Source: Semisulcospira habei
Taxonomy: Eukaryota > Mollusca > Gastropoda > Semisulcospiridae
Length of the DNA: 64,000 nt
Direction of reading: 5' to 3'
Assembly (NCBI GenBank): GCA_036245525.1
Contig: BTPG01000006.1
Span: 76,577,227-76,641,226, forward strand
The notes beneath the pieces are model-generated. The model was given only the letters and a program-made list of their open reading frames with translations. It had not been told where the DNA came from and made no database searches. Positions 24,801-29,909 of this stretch are shown here, in pieces; the stretch's first letter is position 1; every line of letters begins with the position of its first letter. The translations under genes were made by a program, and so were the position numbers.

Positions 24801-27174
24801 ATGTCGTCTACAGCGATGTCCCCTCGGATGCCGTTCCCTTTCACTGCTTCTATGATGACCTGAAATGTGGAAAATAAATTATATCATTAAACCATGCTTA
24901 TGCATTAAAAAAGGACCAACTCATTCAAGGCCGGCCGCATCAATAGTTGCGAAAGTGTAGAATAGTGTTGCCGGCTGCTGTTTTTTCTTGAGTCCCTACG
25001 TCTTCAGGGAGCTCATGAGGATATATGCCTCATTCAGATGGTCCGGAATGTAGATAACATGGAGCCGTGCTCACAGCGCAGCAAAGAGGAATATATATTA
25101 TCATGACCAAGGCATTCTGCAGGGGTCAGTGATATAAATCTATACCTCTTGCACGTGGATCTCAGCGTAGACGACCCAATTATCAGACTTTCGGAAGTAG
25201 GTCCAAATTGCACGTGTTTGGACGAAAACAATGGCTTAAAAGCCCGGACAAAAAAGAATGCAATATCGCATGTTTGTCCGGGCTTTTTGAAGCCACTGTT
25301 TTCGTCCAAACACGCTCAATGACGAAAAGGCACTCAGTAGCTGAAAAGCTCGGACAAACATGCGATATCGCATGTTTGTCCGGGCTGTTAATCCGTCCAC
25401 TGATTCATTGAAAAACATGCAATTGTGATATCCAGGGCTCGTCTTTTACCTGCTTGCTGGCCACCGGACCGCTGATGGTGATCTGGGCCAGGTTCCACTT
25501 GTTGTCCTGGTCACCGGAGCGTGTCCACAAGCTGGTAGTGCCCAGGTACACGGTGAGAGAGCTCACGTGCATGCCGTACATGTGATACCATAGCGTCAGA
25601 CACACGTTCTGGCCGCTGGCTATTGTGACGGCTGGGCTGGCCAGCTGGGCTTTCCATCCTGCGGCTCCGCTGGACGTCTTGAAATACATGTAGCGGCCCT
25701 CTGGAAAACGGAGAGGTTAAAACATGAAATGGTGAAGGCCTAAATGCTATTCCTGTTAGGAACGCTGCTTTCAACGTAGGCTTTAGTTAAAAGGCAAAAA
25801 TTCAGAAACCTTGAAAATTTGAAAGAAAATGTAGAATATTTAGTTTCATCGTGGGCCTGTCGCAGTGATGCGGCCCTTGATTGCCGGTGGACGAAATTTT
25901 TCTTTCTGAAATGATTGTTTATTTAACACCAAAGAACAGTATCCGTCCAAGCATAAGTCTATTACTATGTAATAGATTTATGGTCCAAGGAACATGGATG
26001 CAAAGTGATTTCAGCAAGAGGCATAGATCCTCATGAGCCCCCGCGACTGCGGGGGCCCATGAGGATCTGTGCCTCTTGGATCTGGATGTTCAGCGTTGAA
26101 GTTCATGCGCTCCGGTAGTCAAGCGGTTGATACGTGTGCTGGTTCCTGCACCATGATGCCACTGACACCAGCAATGGTACTTACGTCCAGTGGTGTGGTC
26201 TGCACCAGGCCCTGTTTCCGCTGTAGGGGTCGATCCAGTGTTGAGCTGCCAATTGAGGTTGTCCGTTCCTGTCACTTGCTGCCATTGGCAGTAGTTGTTC
26301 TGGTCAAAGTTACAGTTCAGGTTCTGGCCGCTGCTCACTGAGCACACAACAAATAACGGAATGCATGGATGAATGTACAAATAATAAATAGAACAAACGA
26401 GCGAACAAAGAAATAAAGAAAGAATATAAGAAACAAACAGTCCAACAAACAAATATACAAACTCACAAAATGAACAAGCCACAGAAACAAGCAAGCAAGC
26501 ATATAACATTAAAAAACAAACCTTACATCAACACACAGAAGAAAAAGCCAACGAAACAAAACAAACAAGCAAGCATTCAGCATTAAAAATTAAACCTTAC
26601 ACCCACAAACAAAATAAACTAAAAGGACCCCCCCCCCCCCCCCAACCAAAAAAAACCCAACAACAAACAAAATCCCACAACAACAACAAACAAACAACAA
26701 CAACAAACACACAAACAAACAACAACAAAAACCCGAAGAAAACTAAACAAACACACACACACACATACACGCATACTTACTTACTTACTTACGCCTGTCA
26801 CCCCTACCCGGGTATAGGCCGTCGACGAGAGACCTCCAGCGACTCCTGTCCTGTGCTTCTCCTTCGATACTACTCCAGGTGGTTACATACACGCATACAC
26901 ACCAACAAAAAAAACCGACCAAAAACAAGACAAACGAAAATAAAAATCCCAAAACAAACAAAAATAAACAAACAAACAAAAGAAAGGAAGCAAAAGAATA
27001 CAAAACATATCAACAACAAAAAAAAAACAACCAAACAAACAAAAAATAATCAACTTGAACAAAACAAACAAACATCAATACAGTTCTTAATAACAAATAA
27101 AAATCAATGTTTATTTCTATACCTGCCAAAGCAGCAGCCAGCATCATGAAGAAGATATTCTCCCTTCCCTCCAT
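554..27174 (-). CDS. Secreted multi-MAM-domain protein (12 exons; gene runs off the left edge)
   Basis: Twelve minus-strand exons join with consensus GT/AG sites and compatible phases: 27174-27123, 26337-26185, 25700-25450, 24859-24769, 23406-23212, 22515-22262, 17786-17696, 5669-5529, 4881-4619, 2272-2188, 1462-1370 and 694-554. That is 1810 coding bases, about 603 codons, with no stop. The order is signal peptide, MAM1, MAM2, MAM3, Thr/Ala/Pro linker, MAM4 (start only). Each complete domain has the four expected cysteines: CNFD-type start, a second Cys about 7-8 residues on, Cys before the hydrophobic strand, and Cys after the DD motif. MAM modules are extracellular adhesion or interaction domains found in meprins, neuropilin, RPTPs and many invertebrate secreted proteins. 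No catalytic or transmembrane segment lies in the window, so the function is unknown: an adhesion or matrix protein, or the ectodomain of a receptor. The introns are inflated by mobile elements. Confidence 0.88.
747..958. mobile_element. TTAA-flanked foldback MITE, family A (copy 1)
   Basis: The element is bounded by TTAA on both sides and has ends TTAACCCATTACATCC and AATGAAAAGGGTTAA. The middle (about 840-906) is a near-perfect hairpin: GGGTGGTGCCAGAATAGC, GCGCC, then its complement. TTAA target duplications with CCC-starting ends are typical of piggyBac-type elements. It has no coding capacity, so I call it a non-autonomous derivative. Confidence 0.75.
1095..1262. mobile_element. Degenerate foldback MITE sharing the GCCAGATTAGCTTGGCGC core
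   Basis: The arms GGGTCAGATTAGCTTGGCGC and its imperfect complement (about 1106-1162) belong to the same hairpin core as the other foldback MITEs here. The flanks carry fragments of the CACCTCCCAC and CAGCTGGTAC family sequence. The TTAA borders are not clear. Confidence 0.5.
1259..1350. mobile_element. Short TTAA MITE, family C (copy 1)
   Basis: It starts TTAACCCTTTGATGGTCAGG and ends CATCCAAAGGGTCAA. The ends are inverted and match the 89-bp element at 5237-5325. The second border reads TCAA rather than TTAA, probably one substitution. Confidence 0.6.
1370..1462 (-). CDS. MAM gene exon 11: Thr/Ala/Pro-rich linker
   Basis: This 93-bp exon is phase 1 to 1, with the acceptor in cttttcag and donor GTAAGC. 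It encodes about 31 residues rich in Ala, Thr, Pro and Gly, with TTAAA and PPPT runs. No MAM motif is present. Composition suggests a flexible, possibly O-glycosylated spacer between MAM3 and MAM4. The exon is symmetric (1-1), so skipping it would keep the reading frame. Confidence 0.75.
1655..1740. repeat. Imperfect palindrome of the CTCATGAGGATCTAT family
   Basis: GAGGCATATAGACCCTCATGAG is followed by its near complement CTCATGAGGATCTATACC. The same inverted motif recurs at about 24588-24720, 26016-26081, 28505-28556 and 58818-58886, so this is a dispersed hairpin repeat. Confidence 0.6.
2188..2272 (-). CDS. MAM gene exon 10: end of MAM domain 3
   Basis: This 85-bp exon is phase 0 to 1. 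The acceptor is in cgttccag and the donor is GTAAGT. It encodes [16 protein letters not shown] and the final Cys of the domain, the classic MAM C-terminal motif. Confidence 0.9.
2462..2659. mobile_element. TTAA-flanked foldback MITE, family A (copy 2)
   Basis: It has the same ends as the copy at 747-958 (TTAACCCATTACATCCTGAG and AAAAAGGGTTAA) and the same central hairpin (about 2540-2608). The right TTAA is immediately followed by CCCTTGGCTGTCGGCAG, which looks like the end of a second TTAA element starting at the same site. Confidence 0.75.
3045..4525. mobile_element. Foldback MITE, family B, split by a solo LTR
   Basis: The left half (3045-3153) carries the family sequence GTGTCACCTAACGACTATGT and CGACCATGATAATTCAAGG. 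The right half (4437-4525) carries the other hairpin arm and ends CTGAATGGGTTAA. Between GTGCCA and GATTAGC, which are contiguous in other copies, sits the 1283-bp LTR described separately. Confidence 0.75.
3154..4436 (+). mobile_element. Solo LTR of an LTR retrotransposon (5-bp duplication GCCAG)
   Basis: The insert begins TGTGATGAAACTC and ends GTGCGTTACA, so it has TG...CA termini. It is flanked by the direct repeat GCCAG (3149-3153 and 4437-4441), and the host MITE can be read straight across once the insert and one repeat are removed. It has no long open reading frame. A TATAAAAG box at 4299-4306 near the right end fits a promoter in U3 and suggests plus orientation. I cannot name the family; a 5-bp duplication fits Gypsy, BEL or Copia types. 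Confidence 0.82.
4619..4881 (-). CDS. MAM gene exon 9: middle of MAM domain 3
   Basis: This 263-bp exon is phase 1 to 0, with acceptor ggtag and donor GTATGG. It encodes GYYAYIEAS at the start and [11 protein letters not shown] in the middle, which match the MAM beta-sandwich core. It ends before the DD segment that exon 10 supplies. Confidence 0.88.
5237..5325. mobile_element. 89-bp TTAA MITE, family C (copy 2)
   Basis: It is bounded by TTAA on both sides. The ends TTAACCCTTTGGCTGTCAGT and ACTAACATCCAAAGGGTTAA are imperfect inverted repeats. The body is too short to code for anything. Confidence 0.7.
5340..5415. repeat. Imperfect palindrome related to 28266-28319
   Basis: GTGCGCTGGTCTGTGATTCT and GACCTTACAGC are followed by their approximate complements up to about 5415. 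The hairpin at 28266-28319 has the same arms with a shorter loop, so both belong to one foldback repeat. Confidence 0.5.
5529..5669 (-). CDS. MAM gene exon 8: start of MAM domain 3
   Basis: This 141-bp exon is phase 1 to 1, with the acceptor in gtgtgacag and donor GTTTGT. It encodes [19 protein letters not shown] and [10 protein letters not shown]. The 3' splice site lies only about 70 bp from the start of the DIRS-like element, which therefore inserted close to the branch-point region of this intron. Confidence 0.88.
5750..5935 (+). repeat. Left inverted terminal repeat of the DIRS-like element
   Basis: It matches the reverse complement of 17013-17199 over its length, including CAACCAGGGAGGCGACTCTA, CTCCCTTCCCTCCCCATCCG and AGTCGAACGC, with scattered substitutions and small indels. 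Confidence 0.88.
5980..6078 (+). repeat. Probable internal complementary region (ICR) of the DIRS-like element
   Basis: Positions about 5980-6015 (ATGCCATCGGTAAGTATTTT) are the reverse complement of the outermost left end (about 5735-5775). Positions about 6038-6078 (CCTCAAAATACATTACCGAT) are the reverse complement of the extreme right end (about 17170-17208). A junction of complements of both termini is what DIRS elements use to complete their ends through a circular intermediate. Calling it an ICR is therefore family knowledge applied to a pattern I can see. Confidence 0.7.
6640..7400. repeat. GC-rich tandem repeat, unit ~140-155 bp, about five to six degenerate copies
   Basis: The motifs GGAGACGCACGGAGCCATCG, GACAGGCCGGGTCCAC and GCCAAGGCGGGGC recur, with the second at about 6692, 6832, 7073, 7229 and, decayed, 7375. 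The copies differ by substitutions and small deletions. Related pieces occur at about 11750-11800 and 15915-16180, so the unit is spread over the whole DIRS-like element. The long minus-strand reading frame here (6161-7282) is only a translation of the repeats. Confidence 0.75.
8430..10191 (-). mobile_element. Solo LTR inside the DIRS RT (5-bp duplication CAGGG)
   Basis: The insert starts TGTCACGACACGCC and ends GTTACGTGACA (TG...CA termini with short inverted ends). It is flanked by CAGGG at 8425-8429 and 10192-10196. Excision leaves the DIRS RT in frame without a stop, which supports these borders over other choices. There is no coding region. A minus-strand AATAAA (complement of 8548-8553) lies about 118 bp from the left end, so I prefer minus orientation. 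It differs in sequence from the LTR at 3154-4436. Confidence 0.82.
8664..8762 (+). repeat. 17-bp minisatellite within the solo LTR
   Basis: About six copies of ATGACTAACAGGTGAAT with minor changes are arranged in tandem. A second short array with unit TTCGAAGCCAATC-like sequence occurs at about 9038-9090. Confidence 0.8.
10200..10978 (-). pseudogene. GC-rich linker between gag-like region and RT of the DIRS-like element
   Basis: Minus-strand frames here are Pro/Ser/Arg rich and cross a long G/C run (about 10447-10497). Toward the left end they merge into the RT palm motif described above. No independent domain is recognised. The very high GC content creates overlapping long frames on both strands, which I do not annotate as genes. 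Confidence 0.5.
10979..11514 (-). mobile_element. L2-like LINE 3' fragment (ORF2 C-terminus and ATT tail)
   Basis: The minus strand encodes [31 protein letters not shown] and WNTLPLSLR, the conserved C-terminal tail of L2/CR1-group ORF2 proteins, to a stop after HLFQQF. It is followed by GCGCATTATAAATACCG and an (ATT)n tail at 10979-10996. It is 5'-truncated at about 11514, where DIRS sequence resumes. A sister fragment lies at 41895-42722. Confidence 0.82.
13077..14890 (+). pseudogene. ORF1 (gag-like, CCHC zinc knuckles) of an I-like LINE
   Basis: It begins [14 protein letters not shown] at 13077. A Lys-rich stretch follows, then a conserved central segment ([30 protein letters not shown]) and cysteine motifs [14 protein letters not shown] and [15 protein letters not shown] at about 14128-14290. 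CCHC knuckles with this spacing characterise ORF1 proteins of I and related LINE clades, which bind element RNA. The reading frame shifts at least three times and crosses a C run (14633-14650) before ending [14 protein letters not shown] at 14890. It cannot make an intact protein. Confidence 0.78.
14924..15232 (+). mobile_element. tRNA-derived SINE inside the I-like element
   Basis: The A box TAGCTCAGGCGG (14937-14948) and B box GGTTCGAATCC (14992-15002) form a tRNA-like Pol III promoter. A body with CACAGTTGGAGTGCGCCTGA follows, and the 3' end is GCTATGGACGTTAAACCCG, a tail type seen in widespread invertebrate SINEs. It is flanked by TCTCGTCCCGC (14913-14923) and TCTCATCCCGC (15233-15243), an 11-bp duplication with one mismatch. 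The tRNA-like head has extra bases and is not a functional tRNA gene. Confidence 0.85.
17013..17199 (-). repeat. Right inverted terminal repeat of the DIRS-like element
   Basis: Inverted copy of 5750-5935: GCGTTCGACTGGCGTGACAC, GGGAGGGAAGGGAGGCTACT and TCGCCTCCCTGGTTGTGT, ending near ATAGTAATGCCATCGGTAAT. It is followed by non-element sequence with a long G run (about 17261-17285). Confidence 0.88.
17525..17612. mobile_element. Degenerate foldback MITE of the CAAGGGTGGTGCCAG family
   Basis: The arms TAGTTCAAGGGTGGTTCCAG and GTGGCACCACCCCTGAAA flank a decayed hairpin core. The core matches the family A elements, but the TTAA borders are not evident. Confidence 0.55.
17696..17786 (-). CDS. MAM gene exon 7: end of MAM domain 2
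   Basis: This 91-bp exon is phase 0 to 1, with the acceptor in tatcacag and donor GTAACT. It encodes [20 protein letters not shown] and the closing GAC. It has the same length and phase as exon 4. A Tc1 element begins only 57 bp upstream of its acceptor. Confidence 0.9.
18163..19616 (+). pseudogene. Tc1-family transposase (frameshifted, split by SINE)
   Basis: It starts [19 protein letters not shown], a helix-turn-helix DNA-binding N-terminus with [10 protein letters not shown], and the GRPR linker motif follows. The catalytic part contains LFTDESRYC (first Asp), [11 protein letters not shown] and [10 protein letters not shown]. After the SINE it resumes with [12 protein letters not shown] (second Asp), [19 protein letters not shown] (third catalytic residue, Glu) and ends near 19616. 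These are the DD34E-type landmarks of Tc1 cut-and-paste enzymes. Frame changes near 18478 and 18790, the SINE, and an in-frame TAG at about 19512 inactivate it. Confidence 0.88.
18845..19254 (+). mobile_element. tRNA-derived SINE with L2-like (ATT)n tail
   Basis: The A box TGGCGCAGCGGTTAAGG (about 18855) and B box GGTTCGATACC (18899-18909) mark a tRNA-like head. The tail AAGCGCCTATATAATAACGG followed by (ATT)n resembles the end of the L2-like LINE at 10979-11514 (AAGCGCATTATAAATACCG and ATT repeats), suggesting L2-like machinery moved it. ACCACG flanks it at 18839-18844 and 19255-19260. Confidence 0.87.
19818..20034. mobile_element. TTAA foldback MITE, family A (copy 3, inverted orientation)
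   Basis: It starts TTAATCCTTTTCATCCTGAT and ends CAGCCTCAGGATGTAATGGGCTAA, the reverse of copies 1 and 2. The central hairpin is partly degraded (about 19868-19935). Confidence 0.7.
20035..21589. other. Intron 6 sequence with G-rich tracts, no gene seen
   Basis: G runs and short (GT)n occur at about 20258-20370 and 20410-20445. The remainder, including 20450-21589, shows no MAM motif, no RNA gene and no recognisable element on either strand. Confidence 0.55.
21590..21680. mobile_element. Foldback MITE hairpin (GGGTGGTGCCAGAAC core)
   Basis: GCACAAGGGTGGTGCCAGAA and TTCTGGCACCATCCTTGAAC form inverted arms around CTTGGCGCTAACGGGTGCCAAG. This is the same core as family A MITEs. Confidence 0.6.
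21706..21882. repeat. Poly-C tracts and (CA)n microsatellite
   Basis: C runs at about 21714-21761, a short AAATAAAT stretch, then interrupted (CA)n from about 21815 to 21882. Apparent open frames here are low-complexity translations. Confidence 0.9.
22262..22515 (-). CDS. MAM gene exon 6: middle of MAM domain 2
   Basis: This 254-bp exon is phase 1 to 0, with the acceptor in gttttccag and donor GTTGGT. It encodes [28 protein letters not shown] and the LTGNQGQNW segment, which correspond to the MAM core strands. Confidence 0.9.
22841..22923. repeat. Hairpin repeat, near-perfect arms
   Basis: AACTCCCATAACCAAATGAC, then its complement ending GTTTTGGGAGTT, meet at CATTCTATAGAATGG (22856-22915). 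The outer bases TTAACTC and AAAGTTAAAG extend the pairing and include TTAA at each end, again pointing to a TTAA foldback MITE. Confidence 0.65.
23212..23406 (-). CDS. MAM gene exon 5: inter-domain spacer and start of MAM domain 2
   Basis: This 195-bp exon is phase 1 to 1, with the acceptor in ccatctccag and donor GTACGT. About 20 residues of spacer ([16 protein letters not shown]) precede [18 protein letters not shown] and [10 protein letters not shown]. It is longer than its 141-bp counterpart because of the spacer. Confidence 0.9.
23603..23813. mobile_element. TTAA foldback MITE, family B (best copy)
   Basis: It is bounded by TTAA. The ends TTAACCCTTTTAGCCCCAAG and CTCGGGGCTAAATGTGTTAA are inverted. 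The sub-ends GTACCAGTTGCAGGTGATGG and CCATCTCCTGCAGTAGGG are also inverted, and the centre (about 23695-23765) is the hairpin CAAGGGTAGTGCCAGATTAG, GCGCC and complement. Almost the whole element can fold on itself. Confidence 0.8.
24163..24364. mobile_element. Foldback MITE, family B (copy 2)
   Basis: It starts CTCTTTAGCCCCAAGCCCGC and ends GTGGGAATAATTGGGTTAA, with hairpin arms at about 24247-24323. The left TTAA is lost; the right TTAA is at 24361-24364. Confidence 0.72.
24466..24753. mobile_element. TTAA MITE, family C-like, with G-rich centre and palindromic CTCATGAGG arms
   Basis: The TTAA borders enclose TTAACTCCTTCGCTGCCAGT and CCGGTAGTTAAGGGGTTAA. Inside, AACAAGAGACATCAATCG and CATGAGCCCCCGCGACTG pair loosely with TCATGAGGATTCGTGTCTCT around a G/T-rich loop (24630-24690). 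Confidence 0.6.
24769..24859 (-). CDS. MAM gene exon 4: end of MAM domain 1
   Basis: This 91-bp exon is phase 0 to 1, with the acceptor in catttcag and donor GTATGT. It encodes [18 protein letters not shown] and GPC, the standard MAM C-terminus. A family C-like MITE ends only 16 bp from its donor side. Confidence 0.92.
25208..25388. repeat. Pair of related hairpins (AGCCCGGACAAAC...)
   Basis: The first (about 25213-25314) has outer arms GTGTTTGGACGAAAACA / TGTTTTCGTCCAAACAC and inner arms AAAAGCCCGGACAAA / TTTGTCCGGGCTTTTT. The second (25349-25386) is a near-perfect palindrome: AGCTCGGACAAACATGCGAT and its complement. Both share the CATGTTTGTCCGGGCT arm, so they are two copies of one foldback unit. 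Confidence 0.8.
25450..25700 (-). CDS. MAM gene exon 3: middle of MAM domain 1
   Basis: This 251-bp exon is phase 1 to 0, with the acceptor in gttttccag and donor GTAAAA. It encodes [25 protein letters not shown] and a [11 protein letters not shown] segment typical of MAM cores. Confidence 0.92.
26016..26081. repeat. Near-perfect hairpin, CTCATGAGG family
   Basis: AGAGGCATAGATCCTCATGA, GCCCCCGC, then GCGGGGGC and TCATGAGGATCTGTGCCTCT. It is the best-preserved member of the family seen also at 1655, 24588, 28505 and 58818. Confidence 0.75.
26185..26337 (-). CDS. MAM gene exon 2: start of MAM domain 1
   Basis: This 153-bp exon is phase 1 to 1. The acceptor follows gtgtgctcag and the donor is GTAAGT. 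It joins the signal peptide exon through VSSGQNLN and then encodes [20 protein letters not shown] and [10 protein letters not shown]. Confidence 0.92.
26338..27122. other. Intron 1: A/C-rich low-complexity DNA
   Basis: The sequence is dominated by CAAACAAAC-type repeats, a C run (26629-26643), short (CA)n and a TTAC tetranucleotide block (about 26775-26791). Reading frames on either strand here are low-complexity. A unit CATACACGCATAC occurs twice (about 26763 and 26885), flanking ~120 bp that contain CCTGTCACCCCTACCCGGGT. Confidence 0.6.
27123..27174 (-). CDS. MAM gene exon 1: start codon and signal peptide
   Basis: The ATG is the complement of 27172-27174. The exon encodes [17 protein letters not shown], a hydrophobic signal peptide core ending in Ala residues, and stops in phase 1 at donor GTATAG. 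The next exon begins in the matching phase. The start is supported by being the only ATG giving a secretion signal in frame with MAM1. Upstream bases (GAAGTGTGAAA) show no further in-frame exon. Confidence 0.85.
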
Positions 27175-27480
27175 TGGGAAGTGTGAAAATCGGGGTGGAT
27201 TCTTCTACCCCGAATAGCGTAGCGGACCCGGTAGATCCCGTGTGTGTGTGCTGAACAATATTCGATGAAGGCTGAGCCTCGAATGAAGTGATTAAGCTGC
27301 GAGCGTGTTAGTTATTGTTTTCGTCAAGTTTACCAAGCTGGGCATCCCGGCTAGCAAAAGGCTCTCGGCCCGACGTCAGTCGCATCTGTCCCCGCGCACG
27401 GCCGTGCGCGGGGACAGATGCGACTGACGTCGCACCGAGGACCTTTTGATTTCTGGGGTGTTATCACTAAACAGTCCGAT
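27175..27480 (-). promoter_or_regulatory. Presumptive promoter/5' region of the MAM gene
   Basis: This stretch directly upstream of the start codon has no TATA box in good position. It has GC-rich segments (CGGGGTGGATTC, CCCGGTAGATCCCG) and a hairpin MITE with a perfect 62-bp palindrome at 27371-27432. The promoter role is inferred only from position. Confidence 0.35.
27345..27460. mobile_element. Foldback MITE containing a perfect 62-bp palindrome
   Basis: The core 27371-27432 is a perfect palindrome with 31-bp arms and no spacer: CGACGTCAGTCGCATCTG...; centre CACGG/CCGTG. Flanking arms GCAAAAGGCTCTCGGC and GCACCGAGGACCTTTTG extend it imperfectly. The hairpin at 27525-27632 is a diverged relative. 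Confidence 0.8.
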
Positions 27481-27524
27481 TTCAGTCACTGATATCTATG
27501 TTTTGGGTTTTTGACTGTACATAC

Positions 27525-27632
27525 CCCAGTAGCAAATCATCCTCGGGCCCACGGCAGCTACAGTGGGCCCGCGCACAGCCGTGCGCGAGCCCACTGCGGC
27601 CGTCTTGGGCCGGCGGACCTTTGCTTACTGGG
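27525..27632. mobile_element. Second foldback MITE of the same family
   Basis: The ends CCCAGTAGCAAATCATCC and GGACCTTTGCTTACTGGG are inverted. The centre GTGGGCCCGCGCAC / GTGCGCGAGCCCAC forms a strong GC-rich hairpin. Confidence 0.78.
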
Positions 27633-28265
27633 TAGGGGACGTGGCTGTGCCTGTTTCTATCGGATGTTTGCATATAAACTGCTTTTCCTTGTCTCAAACT
27701 GATTTCACTATTTGTACTGTTTTCTTTTCTTTTGTGATTGTTAATTTTTCAAGATGATTGTGCAGTCTGCGGGCACCTTATAAGGTCTTATAGATAGGCA
27801 CGTGTATTTTGTTTATTATTTTTCATTTTTTTAAGATGATTGTGCCAGGGTTTATGAAATGCAAGTTCTTGGAAACATTCTAGGGTCTTAATTTATCGTA
27901 GGTACGTGTATGGTTTGAATAATGTACTACAACTACCAAATGACATACTAATTGTAACCAATATTCACGTATTCCACATCGTTTTACAACTAGTGCAAAA
28001 CTAGTAACAAAGTAGCTTGGATTATTTCAAAAGTACTGCACCCATCCGAACTTGCAATAGCGGTCCATTTGATTGCATAAGTGTTGGAGATATCATGTCA
28101 AAAAGATGTTAGGGATATTATGTCAAAAACATTTATATTGTCTAAGTGTTCATTGAATGCAACTGTATACCGCACTCGGAGCTCTACCCGGATAGAGGTG
28201 TTCAAAACGGCTTCAAACCGAACTCGTTTAAAAGATGTCCGACCCAATTAATTACATGAATATGT

Positions 28266-28319
28266 GTGCTGGTCTGTGATTTTAGACCTTATGTAAGGTC
28301 CACAATCACAGGCCAGTAC
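28266..28319. repeat. Hairpin repeat
   Basis: GTGCTGGTCTGTGATTTTAG and ACCTTA pair with TAAGGT and the imperfect complement ending CAGGCCAGTAC. It is related to 5340-5415. Confidence 0.65.
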
Positions 28320-28504
28320 GCATATCTCCACTGAGATATCTTCATCATGTGACGGGGAAGCCGTTGTCACTGTGTATGCGCGTGCAGTACGACTCTGTCA
28401 GTTATCATTAACTATAGCGAAGTCGGTGTGTTTTGAAACAATCACACAAAGACCACCCGATGGCTGGCTCCTGCGTGTAAAATAACACAGATATATGTAG
28501 TCTG

Positions 28505-28556
28505 ACCAACAAGAGGCCAGAAGCGGGGGCTCATGAGGATCTATGCCTCTTGCAGG
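28505..28556. repeat. Fragment of the CTCATGAGG hairpin family
   Basis: GACCAACAAGAGGCC is followed by GGGGGCTCATGAGGATCTAT and GCCTCTTGCAG. One arm is shortened compared with 26016-26081. Confidence 0.5.
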
Positions 28557-28807
28557 CGGACGAGGCGTATTCCTTATCGCACAGCTTTATTTCAGTCGGA
28601 ACTGATTTGCTTCGGCCGCTCCTAGTGGTACGTCCGTGCTCAAGTCGTATCAAAGCTGTATCAAAGTCGTATCAAGTGCATGATTTTGCGACCGATAAAT
28701 CAGATGCGTCAAACTGCACTAGGTTAAGGTGACCGCCGTTAGCCATGCCAGTGCGGAAAAACTAAGCCGACTTGGAAAACTAAACACAGGGTTTGTGGTG
28801 TGTGTGT

Positions 28808-29030
28808 GCGGGGGGGGGGGGGGGGGGGGGGGGGGGGAGTGAGGGGAGGAGTGAGGGGAAGGGGGAGGGAGAGGGGAGGCTTGTTTGCTGGTTTGCCTTG
28901 GTCAGGGGAGGGGGGAAGGGAGGGGGAAGCTTGTTTGATGGTTTGCCTTGGTCGGGGGGGGGGGGGAGGAGGAGGAGGGAGTGGGGTGGCGGGGGTGGGG
29001 GTTTGTTTGCTGGTTTGCGGCCTTGGCCCG
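28808..29030 (+). repeat. G-rich tandem repeat
   Basis: Long G runs (28810-28837 and others) are interspersed with about three copies of CTTGTTTGCTGGTTTGCCTTGG at about 28879, 28928 and 29005. G-quadruplex formation is plausible. The frames on either strand are low-complexity and not genes. Confidence 0.8.
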
Positions 29031-29330
29031 TCAGACCTGTTGTGTACATCAGGTATGACAAGATTATCCTTTAGCCAGATATCTCCTATTTACTTCCTCG
29101 ATGCCCTTCTAATGTGTAAAAGTGTCATAGCGCCATATCTACTTAAGGTCGAAGCGTGAAATGGCTCATCAGAGCTTTTGTCACAACTACTGAACACTGA
29201 AAAGGCAAAGCGTCCTTTATTTGCATCTGCGAAAATCCTAATCATTAGGTAGACAATTATAATATAAAGCTCTGACAAAAAGGTGACAACGTGGATTTTT
29301 GGACATTCTAACTTGCTATTAGCCCTTCAG

Positions 29331-29386
29331 TTTGGGTGTCGGTAGCGGTTTAGTTATCGCGACTAAAACCGCTACCGACACCCAAA
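29331..29386. repeat. Near-perfect 56-bp hairpin
   Basis: TTTGGGTGTCGGTAGCGG, TTTAGT, a short loop, then ACTAAAACCGCTACCGACACCCAAA. Flanking AGCCCTTCAG and GGCTTAG suggest decayed family C-type MITE ends. Confidence 0.75.
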
Positions 29387-29607
29387 GGCTTAGTATCAGT
29401 ACCTTTTAATAGCGCAAGAAAGGAGTTTTCCATTGATAGTGTATTATTTCAGTACAGGCTTGTTCCTAATCAGAGTAATGCCTTGTCAAAGACTGACTGC
29501 AGAAACCGCTATTTTGAGAAAATGAGCTTTGATTGCGCTTGAGATGCACAGCGAAAGATTAGGAATGCTGGCCGCCCTATTTCATTTTTTACCAAAGCTG
29601 TGTCACA

Positions 29608-29820
29608 TTAACCCAATAACCCCAAGACCTTATTTCCCAAATTTTGCAGGTGGTAGTTAGGGACTGTGTACCTGTTGCAGGAGATGGATCGACCATGATA
29701 ATTCCAGGGTAGTGCCAGGTGGGCTTAGCGCCTGAAGGCGCTAAGCACATCTGGCACTACCCTTGAATTAACATGGTCCATCCATGTCCTGCTGTAGGGA
29801 TTTGAGGCTAAATGGGTTAA
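29608..29820. mobile_element. TTAA foldback MITE, family B (copy 3)
   Basis: TTAACCCAATAACCCCAAGA and TTTGAGGCTAAATGGGTTAA are inverted ends with TTAA borders. Hairpin arms lie at about 29700-29768. Same architecture as 23603-23813. Confidence 0.78.
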
Positions 29821-29909
29821 CAGCTTTATGGCTTTTACGCAAGACAATGTCTCAAGGAGTAAAACTATGTGTCTCAGATTTGATACATTTGTCCTTGGGT
29901 ACTCAGGGG

